Source of the DNA: Nitrospirota bacterium
Lineage (GTDB): Bacteria > Nitrospirota > Thermodesulfovibrionia > Thermodesulfovibrionales > Dissulfurispiraceae
Length of the DNA: 33,365 nucleotides
Direction of reading: 5' to 3'
Assembly (NCBI GenBank): GCA_021847795.1
Contig: JAJZPZ010000019.1
Location: forward strand, 1-33,365
Below are positions 1 to 6,578 of the stretch, piece after piece (the first letter of the stretch is position 1; the number at the start of each line of letters is the position of its first letter). The notes below the pieces were generated by a model that ran no database searches, was not told the origin of the DNA, and saw only the letters and a program-made list of their open reading frames with translations. A program made the position numbers and the translations under genes.

Positions 1-324
1 GTTGCGGTCTGAGCCGTAAATGAGATCGTTCCCCGTATCTCCTGATGCCAGGTCTCCTTTTTCGTTGATCCCCTGTGCGACTTCTCCATTGGCTATTAAG
101 GTTTCCCTGTCTCCATAGTTCTCTCCGAACAACTGATCATCTCCCGGTACTGCAAGTATCACATCTCCGCCTGCACCCCCTTCGATATGGTCATTGGCAG
201 CGGTGTCGCCAATAAGATCAGCAGTACGATTCGGATTCTGGTCGCCCACGATGGTGTTGGTTGTTACGGGATCAGCAGGCGCATCGAGTGGCAAACGCAT
301 AGGGTCAGACTCACTTTTAGACAT
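1..324 (-). CDS. RTX / hemolysin-type calcium-binding protein, N-terminal part (runs off window)
   Basis: An open frame of 108 codons starts at ATG 324 and continues past the left edge. The translation has glycine- and aspartate-rich RTX-like segments (GGAGGDVILAVPGDDQLFGE near residues 45-65, and GDTGNDLIYGS near the end). These resemble the GGxGxD calcium-binding nonapeptides of type I-secreted proteins. No signal peptide is visible, as expected for type I substrates with a C-terminal secretion signal. An AAAGGAG sequence lies 9 nt before the ATG, inside the last codons of the upstream transposase gene. The start overlaps the transposase stop by 8 nt, and the first eight or so codons lie in the inverted repeat of that mobile element, so the 5' end may be recent. 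A second ATG at codon 9 (300) is an alternative start. Family call from repeats only. Confidence 0.6.
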   Translation of the reverse strand, partial: MSKSESDPMRLPLDAPADPVTTNTIVGDQNPNRTADLIGDTAANDHIEGGAGGDVILAVPGDDQLFGENYGDRETLIANGEVAQGINEKGDLASGDTGNDLIYGSDRN

Positions 325-327
325 TTG
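301..327 (+). repeat. inverted repeat, gene-3' end of element 1
   Basis: It pairs with the reverse complement of 1288-1314 (22/27). It contains the transposase stop codon (319-317) and the proposed ATG of the RTX gene (324-322). Confidence 0.65.
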
Positions 328-1261
328 CTTTCACTCCTTTCAGATAATCAACTACGCGTTCTATCTCTCCTGTGGAACTCGCCCTCTCTTTTAAATGTCT
401 CGTCACTACCATCGGGTCCTTTCTCATATACTCCGCCACTTCCCTGTTTTTGTAGCCGTATTCGCCCGCCACAAGACTGATCATCTTTTTTGCCGCAGTC
501 AGCCGCCGAGCTTTGCCTTTTTGCCGTAGTTCTTTCAGACTTACCCCATAGATTTCCTCAACCACTCGTGCTATCTCTGGAAGGCTATATGCCCTTGTCC
601 TCTTCCGTCCCTTAATGGTGCCGCCACTCTTTTCCCTCACTCTTTCAACAAACTCCTCATCTCCTAGTATCCTCTGATCCACGGTGGCATAAATATCCTC
701 TTTCTTGATAGCGACGGTCATGTCACCCATAAACTTACGGTACAGCTTGCGTGCAGCAGCATTGTCTTCCGCAAACATCCGCAGTGCACTATCGGTATCC
801 ACCAGTGGGCCCCTGTCAGACCTGCCGGCATAGCTGCCATGGCTGCTCCACTCATAGTCTGCAGCTGTTACTGCTATTTTCGCCCTTACCGGGTTGAGGT
901 GAATATATTTAAGGAGGGTCAGGAGATACTCATCCCGGTTACAGAGAATAGCTTTGTATCTGCCCTGAAAGAGATGCCCGACTGTCCGGTACTTTCTGTT
1001 GTAATAAATCGTGTAACTTTGGCTGATGCCCTGCAATATTTTCGATAAAGGGGCTTTGCCCGTCTCTATAAGCATATGTACATGATTGCTCATCAGAACA
1101 TACGCATAGAGAGAAAAGCCGTGTTTTTCCTTATATTTGGCCACAGTCTCCAAATACCTTATAAAATCATCCTCCTGCCTGAATATTTTTTGCCGCTGGT
1201 TACCACGAGTGATTACGTGATAAAGAGCACCTTCAAATTCTATTCTCGTTTTCCGCGCCAT
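317..1261 (-). CDS. REP-associated tyrosine transposase-like protein (Y1_Tnp) with DnaA_C-like C-terminus
   Basis: 314 aa. The N-terminal Y1/HUH nuclease domain (about residues 1-135) begins MARKTRIEFEGALYHVITRG. It shows the HUH pair H60-V-H62 (MSNHVHMLIET) and the catalytic tyrosine Y119 in KYIHLNPVRA, the RAYT-type arrangement for single-strand cleavage through a 5'-phosphotyrosine. The last 90 or so residues (ARVVEEIYGVSLKEL, then a helical region ending MVVTRHLKE) resemble the DnaA C-terminal / TrpR-like DNA-binding fold. The protein is intact, and all catalytic residues match the second copy at 8576. AGGAG lies 16 nt upstream of the ATG, so the ribosome site is weak. It is encoded inside the inverted-repeat element and overlaps the downstream RTX gene by 8 nt. 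The C-terminal domain call is from pattern only. Confidence 0.85.
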   Translation of the reverse strand: MARKTRIEFEGALYHVITRGNQRQKIFRQEDDFIRYLETVAKYKEKHGFSLYAYVLMSNHVHMLIETGKAPLSKILQGISQSYTIYYNRKYRTVGHLFQGRYKAILCNRDEYLLTLLKYIHLNPVRAKIAVTAADYEWSSHGSYAGRSDRGPLVDTDSALRMFAEDNAAARKLYRKFMGDMTVAIKKEDIYATVDQRILGDEEFVERVREKSGGTIKGRKRTRAYSLPEIARVVEEIYGVSLKELRQKGKARRLTAAKKMISLVAGEYGYKNREVAEYMRKDPMVVTRHLKERASSTGEIERVVDYLKGVKANV

Positions 1262-1287
1262 AATATGTTTCGTTATACTCCTAACTC

Positions 1288-1314
1288 CAAATGTCTATAA
1301 TCGTGTCTGACCCC
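1288..1314 (-). repeat. inverted repeat, gene-5' end of element 1
   Basis: Read on the minus strand it begins GGGGTCAGAC and ends TAGACATTTG. The TAGACA may act as a weak -35 for the transposase gene. Confidence 0.65.
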
Positions 1315-1509
1315 ATGGACTCCATGGACTCTGAAAGGTTGGGTTGGGACATGTAAATGTAAATATATCTTATATCATTTTTCATGTCAATATAATTTAA
1401 TATTATTAGTTTTTATGTTATTTTTTTGTCTTTCAGGTCTTATTGTTATGCTTCAGACGGAAAGGGACTTTCATGCTGTTTAAGTTAAGGGAATAGTAAT
1501 TCCGGCGCC
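1315..1509. other. AT-rich intergenic stretch
   Basis: No gene is visible. It begins with a 9-bp direct repeat (CATGGACTC twice, about 1314-1331) just outside element 1. It continues as a strongly AT-rich tract (about 1360-1430) containing several TATAAT-like words. No -35/-10 pair is convincing enough to call as the promoter of the next gene. Confidence 0.5.
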
Positions 1510-2276
1510 GTGCTTGCATTCATGCGTTTATACTGCGCTGAAACAAAACAGATGGGAAGTAAATTCATAAACGCAAGCCCGGCGGCGCTCAGGTACCGCA
1601 CGCTTTTCGAGCAATCCCCCGACGGCATACTGATCATAGACACCCTGGGCAATATCCTGGAATTCAATGCAAACGCGCACCTCCAGCTCGGCTACACAAA
1701 AGAAGAGTTTTCAAAGCTCCGCATTGCCGACCTCGACCCTGTACAAAGCCCTGAGCAGATCCAGGCAAGTCTCGGGAAAGCATTGGCAGAGGGCAGGGCT
1801 GAACATGAAGTCAAGCACAGGACCAAACAGGGAGAGATAAGGGACGTCCACGTCATTACACAGAAAATTGTCTTATCGGGCCAGACCGTCTTTCATACCA
1901 TCTGGCGGGACATCACCGAGCGCAAGAGCTCCGAGAGTGAACTGGAACTCTTCAGGGACCTGATTAAGAAGTCATCGGGCATACTGCCGGCGACTACCTG
2001 TTGAGAAATATCGCCGGCAGGATGAAGACCTGCATACGGGAATCCGACACTATCGCGCGTTTTGGAGGAGATGAATTCGCCATACTGCTGCCGGTGATCA
2101 CCCATGCAGACGATGCAGCGAAAATTGCCGAGAAGATCCTCTCAATTTTCAAGACGGCCTATGTCGTGGACGGGCAGGAACTCCACATAACCCCGAGCTC
2201 GGCATATGACCAGTGCGGTCACTCCTCCCCGCCCGGTTTTGCGGGCGCCTCATTTTACATCTCTCGAATAAAATAA
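1510..2276 (+). pseudogene. broken PAS-GGDEF (diguanylate cyclase-type) protein gene
   Basis: The first frame (1510-2004; GTG at 1510, or ATG at 1522) encodes a PAS domain (about residues 29-138, YRTLFEQSPDGILIIDTLGN) with its PAC end (TIWRDITERK), then ELELFRDLIKKSS, which looks like the opening of a second PAS domain. At about 1976 the homology jumps frame into the middle of a GGDEF domain (HTAGDYLLRNIAGRMK, then ARFGGDEFAILLP). The second PAS and the first half of GGDEF are therefore missing, with a frame change at the junction. Near 2195 a further 1-nt loss destroys the expected ITxSIGIS strand, and the rest of the domain is gone. The GGDEF motif survives, but no folded cyclase could be made. 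The PAS fragment alone might still be expressed. Confidence 0.8.
2230..2247 (+). terminator. GC hairpin, possible weak terminator
   Basis: A 6-bp stem CGCCCG / CGGGCG with a 6-nt loop is followed by CCTCATTTT. The T tract is interrupted. It lies at the end of the broken PAS-GGDEF remnant. Confidence 0.3.
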
Positions 2277-2369
2277 TAGAATTTGAATAGGTGTGCAACA
2301 CGTCTGCCGACCTCCGCAGCGCGCGGGTATACAGAAAACCATCTTCCGGGTAACTACAGGGAGGCGCCC

Positions 2370-2824
2370 ATGATTTCATTAAAGGTGAATGGTAAAAAGT
2401 ATGAAGTGGATGTCCCGGCTGACACGCCGCTTTTGTGGGTGATAAGGGAAGGCCTCGGCCTGACGGGTACAAAGTTCGGCTGCGGGGTAGCTCGGTGCGG
2501 GGCCTGTAGGTACAGGTGAACGGGCAGGCAGTACGCTCCTGCGTTACCCCTGTTGCATCAGTCCTGGACAAAGAGATCGTCACTATTGAAGGGCTTCCAG
2601 GAGACCATCCCGTAAAGAGGGCCTGGATCGAGGAGCAGGTCCCCCAGTGCGGCTACTGCCAGCCCGGCCAGATCATGCAGGCCACAGCCCTGCTCACGGC
2701 AAACCCGACCCCGACAGAAGGACAGATACTGGATGCAATGGATGGAAACCTTTGCCGCTGCGGCGCCTATCCCTTTATAAAAAGGGCGATCATGAGGGCC
2801 GCAAAGGAGGGGAACTCACGATGA
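2370..2824 (+). pseudogene. iorA: isoquinoline 1-oxidoreductase-type [2Fe-2S] subunit, frameshifted
   Basis: Small iron-sulfur subunit of a molybdenum hydroxylase (IorA / xanthine dehydrogenase small-subunit family), passing electrons from the Mo site to a cytochrome. ATG 2370 follows a GGGAGG. The plant-type ferredoxin cysteines are visible (C38, C43 and C46 in [11 protein letters not shown]), as are the C-terminal [2Fe-2S] motifs CGYCQPG and NLCRCGAY. The frame breaks at about 2508: the expected [12 protein letters not shown] reads through only if one base is restored, and as it stands TGA at 2517-2519 stops translation at residue 49. The downstream part (about 2512-2824) is otherwise intact and would give a normal length of about 151 aa. 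A sequencing or assembly error is possible, but neighbouring genes are also damaged. It overlaps iorB by ATGA. Confidence 0.85.
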
Positions 2825-4026
2825 AGACACACCTGACGACCCGTCGTGAATTTTTAAAGCAAGCCCTTGCAGGCACAGGGCTGACCCTCGCTCTCACCCT
2901 GGTCCCCTCCGGGTACCGGCTTTTCAAGGCCGAAGAAATACAAGAGGGCGCGGCCTTCAGCCCGAACGCGTGGATACAGATCACACCTGACAACAAAGTG
3001 AGAATTATCATCAACAAATCCGAAATGGGGCAAGGCGTCTCCACTGCCCTTCCGATGATCGCAGCCGATGAACTCGAGGCAGACTGGAAACAGGTACGCT
3101 TTATAGAATCTCCGGCAGGCCCCAAATACATCGACCCCGAAAGCGGCCTGCAATTGACCGGCGGCAGCACGAGCGTCAGGCATATGTACAAGCCCCTGCG
3201 CATCGCAGGCGCTGCAGTGCGGGAAATGCTCATAGGGGCTGCGGCCCGGGCATGGTCCGTTCCTGTAAGCGAGTGCGTGGCTGTTCAGGGAAGCGTAAGG
3301 CATGCAAAAAGCGGGCAGAGCATGACCTATGGGCAGCTTTTCGAAAAGGCAGCCGGGCTTCCGGTCCCCCCGAACCCGCCTCTCAAGAGCGAAAAACAGT
3401 CCAGGTATATCGGCCATTCCCTGCCGCGCCTGGACATCCCTGACAAGGTCAACGGCACTGCAATCTTCGGCATCGATGTATCACTGCCGGGGATGCTGTA
3501 TGCCGCGCTTGCGCGTCCGCCGGCATTCGGGGCAAAGGCGCTCGCGTATGATAAAGAGGCTGCCGGGAAAGTGCCGGGCGTTGTCCAGGTGGCCCCGGTG
3601 AGCCATGGGGTAGCAGAGGTCGCCGAAGTTTCAGTGAATGAAAAGGAGGGGAAAGTTACTGTGCACAGAGTCGTTTGCGCCATTGACTGCGGCCCCGTTG
3701 TAGTCAACCCGGCCATCATTGCCGCCCAGGCAAAGGGTGCGATCATCCAGGGCTTGAGCGCCGCCCTCAGGGAGAGGATCGATTTCGAAAAGGGCGGAGT
3801 GGTGTCCGCCAATTTCTACAATTACCACGAACTCCGGATCAGCGAGGCCCCAATGGACATCGAGGTCCACATTCTCAAAAACCAGGAGATCATGGGGGGA
3901 GTGGGCGAGCCCCCTCTTTCTCCCATAGCCCCTGCTGTGGCAAATGCCGTATTCGCGGCCACGGGCAAGAGGATCAGGCGTCTGCCCCTTGAGGGCGAAC
4001 TGAAGAAGGTCCGGCCTGCGGGATAG
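2821..4026 (+). pseudogene. iorB: isoquinoline 1-oxidoreductase-type molybdopterin subunit with large in-frame internal deletion
   Basis: Large Mo-pterin cytosine dinucleotide subunit (IorB / aldehyde oxidase family). A Tat signal is clear at the N-terminus (TTRREFLKQALAGTGLTLAL). Family features follow: NKSEMGQGVSTALPMIAADE, GGSTSVRHMYKPLR and LPRLDIPDKVNGTAIFGIDV. At about residue 263 (near 3610) the sequence jumps from VVQVAPVSHGVA directly to EVAEVSVNEKEGKVTVHRVVCAIDCG, a segment normally about 300-340 residues further on. The rest runs to the end, including GGVGEPPLSPIAPAVANA with the catalytic-type glutamate. It is 401 aa where homologues are about 720-780. The frame is kept, so a shortened protein could be made, but much of the cofactor-binding core is missing. 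ATGA overlap with iorA. Confidence 0.85.
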
Positions 4027-4055
4027 CTATAGCAGATCCGTTAAGGAGGATAGCC

Positions 4056-4661
4056 ATGAGATTAATAAGAAACAGGAGCCCGGAACAAATCCTTGAACAC
4101 ATCCGGGAAGCGCCTGTTACCCTCTGGGCGTGGGACCCGGGAGAAGGCCGGACGCCGGCGCCCATGTCTCACAGGGAATTCGTCAGGCATATGGCGGAGT
4201 GGGTGGAAAAGGGGGCGGACTGCCATATTGCCCCTTTCGTGGGAAGCGAAGGAGGTAAATACTTCCCCATGGACCAGCCGAACAAATACTCGCTCTACCG
4301 GTATTCAAAAGCGCACGGGCTGCTTGCCTGCCAGACATGCCACCAGTCGATGCACGGGCTCTATCCCGTGAGATATGACGGGCCGAAGACTACGGTTGAT
4401 GAGACAACCCACCGGCAGGCGCTGCAATTCAGCCCTGGCGGGAAATACACCGGACCCATAACATGCGGAGCCTGCCATACGGTCAACAGGAAGGGCGTCC
4501 CGACCCAACTGCAGGGCACCGCCTATTACAATGATTATCGGGCATCGGTAGTTCTCATCCATTTCATGCGCGCAGGAGACCGGAAAAGGCCCGTTCCGGA
4601 ACTGATAAAGAAATATCCGTACGCAAAGGCGCAGGAGATAGTCCTGAAAGGGTGGGAATAA
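4056..4661 (+). CDS. diheme c-type cytochrome-like protein, no visible signal peptide
   Basis: 201 aa with two CxxCH heme-attachment motifs, CQTCH (about residues 94-98) and CGACH (about 141-145). Further histidines (HGLL, HQSMHG, THRQ) could serve as axial ligands. A good Shine-Dalgarno, AAGGAGG, stands 6-7 nt before the ATG. The gene follows iorB directly and is probably the electron acceptor of that enzyme. It begins MRLIRNRSPEQILEH with no hydrophobic leader, yet c-type hemes are attached in the periplasm. The 5' end may therefore have been lost, in keeping with the damaged genes before it. No closer family was recognised. Confidence 0.65.
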   Translation: MRLIRNRSPEQILEHIREAPVTLWAWDPGEGRTPAPMSHREFVRHMAEWVEKGADCHIAPFVGSEGGKYFPMDQPNKYSLYRYSKAHGLLACQTCHQSMHGLYPVRYDGPKTTVDETTHRQALQFSPGGKYTGPITCGACHTVNRKGVPTQLQGTAYYNDYRASVVLIHFMRAGDRKRPVPELIKKYPYAKAQEIVLKGWE

Positions 4662-4746
4662 CTATTCACACGGGGCAATTGCATGACCGAAGCAATCTCT
4701 CTTTTGCCGCTTTGATGCCTTTACCCTGCGCAGCCGTTCCTAATCC

Positions 4747-4775
4747 TTGTGACTTTTACCGTATCCTGCTATAAT
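4747..4775 (+). promoter_or_regulatory. sigma70-type promoter of the histidine kinase gene
   Basis: TTGTGA (4747-4752), 17-nt spacer, TATAAT (4770-4775) with an extended -10 TGC just before it. The predicted transcript start near 4782 leaves a leader of about 14 nt. The whole core closely matches the vorB promoter at 6543-6571. Confidence 0.7.
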
Positions 4776-4795
4776 TCCGCCAAGGTGTCTACTTT

Positions 4796-6406
4796 ATGAG
4801 CGATGAACACAAAACAAAAAGGGAGTTGATACAGGAACTCTGCGAGTTGCGGCGGCGCAATGAGGAACTTGAAATCCTGAAAGCTGAAATCACTCGCGCC
4901 AATCTTCTTCTGCGCAGCAACGAGAAACGCTACAAATATTTCACCAGCCTTACTTCGGACTATGTCTATTCGTGCATACGCGCCAAGGACACTTCCTACA
5001 GGATAGATTGGATGACCGGCGCTTTTGAAAAGGTCACCAGCTATACCACTGAGGAACTGATAAGGACAGGGTGCTGGGTTAATTTTGTCCACCCCGAAGA
5101 CAGAGTCCGGGTACAGAAATATCTGCTGGACCTTAAGCCCCAGCAGACAGGTTCCTGCGAGTTCAGGATCATCCGCAAGGACTCCGGTATCAGCTGGCTG
5201 CGGGATTGCAGCCTGTGCATATCCGACGAGGAGCGCCCCGGTTATTACAGACTCTTCGGCGCCTCCGAAGACATCACTGAACAGAAATGGACCCAAATGC
5301 AGCTGGAATTCAAGAACACCATACTTTCCACCCAGCAGGAGGCCTCACTCGACGGCATCCTGGTGGTAAACCGCTATGGCAGGATTTTGTCCTGCAACAA
5401 GCGGTTTATAGAAATGTGGGGCATTCCTCCTGATGTCCTTGAATCGAAGGCCGATGGGCATGCCCTGGACCATGTTCTTCATAAGCTCGCAGACCCCGCC
5501 GGATTCCTTGAGCGTGTAACATACCTGTACCGGCAGACTTCTGAAACCAGCCGGGAAGAGATTGAACTGGCTGACGGCAGAATTTTTGACCGTTACTCTG
5601 CGCCGATAATCGACGAAGACAAGAAGTATCATGGCCGGGTCTGGTATTTCAGGGACATCTCGGACCGCAAACAGATGGAGGAAGAGCACCTGAGGGTCAG
5701 GAAATTAGAATCAATCACCACCCTTTCCAAGGGTATAGCCCATGACTTCAACAATTTTCTCACTTCAATACTCGGATACATCTCTCTTTCAAAGGCGTCC
5801 CTGCCCCCTGAAGACACGCTCTGCAGCTATCTGACCATTGCAGAGAATTCATGCATCAAAGCGAAAGAGCTGGTGCAGCAACTGGGCATGCTGGCCAAAA
5901 GCGGGGATTCCGCAAAAAGAGTTATTCCTACTGCCCGGCTTCTAAAAGCTTCCGTAGCCCACCTGTTCCTTGAACCAAAATGGAAGCTCACACTGTCGGC
6001 CCCGGATGACCTGTGGTCCGTTGAGGCGGATGAAAATGAGCTGCACAGAGTAGTCGGGGAACTCGTCAAAAATGCCTGCGAGGCAATGCCTGAAGGCGGA
6101 GCAATAGACCTGCGTGCAGAGAATATAATTGTCGGTCCGCAGCACATGCTTCCCTTGAAAGAAGGCCCCTTTATAAGAATGTCCGTAACAGACCACGGCG
6201 AGGGCATTGAAAAAAAGAATTTAGCGAAGATATTCGAGCCCTATTTTACGACAAAGAGAATGGATTCCAAGAGCGGGGTCGGACTCGGGCTTTCCGTCTG
6301 CTACTCTGCGGTCAAGGAACACAAGGGGATCATACTTGCAGAATCCGAACCCGGCAAAGGCGCCGCCATCCACATCTACCTCCCCGCTGTGAAAAGCAAA
6401 TCCTAA
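4796..6406 (+). CDS. PAS-PAS sensor histidine kinase
   Basis: 536 aa, soluble, with no transmembrane segment. A short coiled-coil start (residues 5-40) is followed by a PAS domain of the PAS_3 type (about 45-165: DWMTGAFEKVTSYTTEEL, FVHPEDR, PAC end LFGASEDITEQK). A second PAS domain spans about 175-292 (DGILVVNRYGRILSCNKRF, PAC end YFRDISDRKQ). The transmitter has the phospho-acceptor H316 in GIAHDFNNFLTSILG, N box ELVKNACEAMPEGG (N426), G1 DHGEGI (D466), IFEPYFTTK, and G2 GVGLGLS. The HDFNN form is typical of NtrB/hybrid-like kinases. No receiver domain is attached and no response regulator lies nearby, so its partner must be elsewhere. The ATG lies 14 nt after the likely transcript start, with only a weak AAGGTG. 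Confidence 0.9.
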   Translation: MSDEHKTKRELIQELCELRRRNEELEILKAEITRANLLLRSNEKRYKYFTSLTSDYVYSCIRAKDTSYRIDWMTGAFEKVTSYTTEELIRTGCWVNFVHPEDRVRVQKYLLDLKPQQTGSCEFRIIRKDSGISWLRDCSLCISDEERPGYYRLFGASEDITEQKWTQMQLEFKNTILSTQQEASLDGILVVNRYGRILSCNKRFIEMWGIPPDVLESKADGHALDHVLHKLADPAGFLERVTYLYRQTSETSREEIELADGRIFDRYSAPIIDEDKKYHGRVWYFRDISDRKQMEEEHLRVRKLESITTLSKGIAHDFNNFLTSILGYISLSKASLPPEDTLCSYLTIAENSCIKAKELVQQLGMLAKSGDSAKRVIPTARLLKASVAHLFLEPKWKLTLSAPDDLWSVEADENELHRVVGELVKNACEAMPEGGAIDLRAENIIVGPQHMLPLKEGPFIRMSVTDHGEGIEKKNLAKIFEPYFTTKRMDSKSGVGLGLSVCYSAVKEHKGIILAESEPGKGAAIHIYLPAVKSKS

Positions 6407-6407
6407 G

Positions 6408-6540
6408 CTCTAATATCTAAACTCTAAACAATATCTGCATTCAAAATTCAAAGGCTCCGAACACGTTTCGAATTTGTTTGGAATTTGGCGCTTGGAACTT
6501 GGGATTTGTTTCGGATTTAGAATTTCGAATTTGTATTTCA
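6408..6540. repeat. heptad-phased intergenic element (longest example)
   Basis: 133 nt can be read as 19 consecutive 7-nt words in one register. Examples are CTCTAAT and CTCTAAA on the left, a run of four TTGGNNN words in 6478-6505, and GAATTTC then GAATTTG at 6520-6533. The left part is rich in TAAA/TTCAAA and the right part in their complements (TTTAG, GAATTTG), giving an imperfect hairpin. It starts just after the kinase stop codon and ends close to the vorB -35 box. It shares a 13-nt word (ATTTCGAATTTGT) with the element at 21550-21619. Confidence 0.75.
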
Positions 6541-6542
6541 TC

Positions 6543-6571
6543 TTGTTCCTTTTCCCGTATCCTGTTATAAT
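6543..6571 (+). promoter_or_regulatory. sigma70-type promoter of vorB, probably leaderless
   Basis: TTGTTC (6543-6548), 17-nt spacer, TATAAT (6566-6571) with an extended -10 TGT. The -10 ends 7 nt before the ATG at 6579, so transcription should begin at or one base before the start codon. No Shine-Dalgarno is present. Confidence 0.65.
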
Positions 6572-6578
6572 TTCGTTC

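Larger units (their letters stand above)
301..1314 (-). mobile_element. Y1/RAYT-like transposase element 1 bounded by inverted repeats
   Basis: A 1014-bp unit consists of one transposase gene and imperfect terminal inverted repeats at 301-327 and 1288-1314 (22 of 27 positions match by eye). Both ends carry RGGGTCAGAC outside and TAGACATTTG inside. The transposase stop codon lies inside the right-hand (gene 3') repeat. No target-site duplication is evident. A second element with the same layout and the same GGGGTCA ends lies at 8523-9566, which supports these as true boundaries. IS200/IS605 and classical RAYT units normally rely on subterminal hairpins and not long terminal inverted repeats, so the boundary type is notable. 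Confidence 0.65.

Noticed and set aside
2149-2583. 144-codon minus-strand frame across the GGDEF remnant and iorA
   Set aside because: Spans two gene remnants and the intergenic gap, with a composition typical of an antisense frame.
6474-6578. 35-codon N-terminal extension of VorB
   Set aside because: Translates a repeat element and overlaps the promoter; homology begins at the ATG at 6579.
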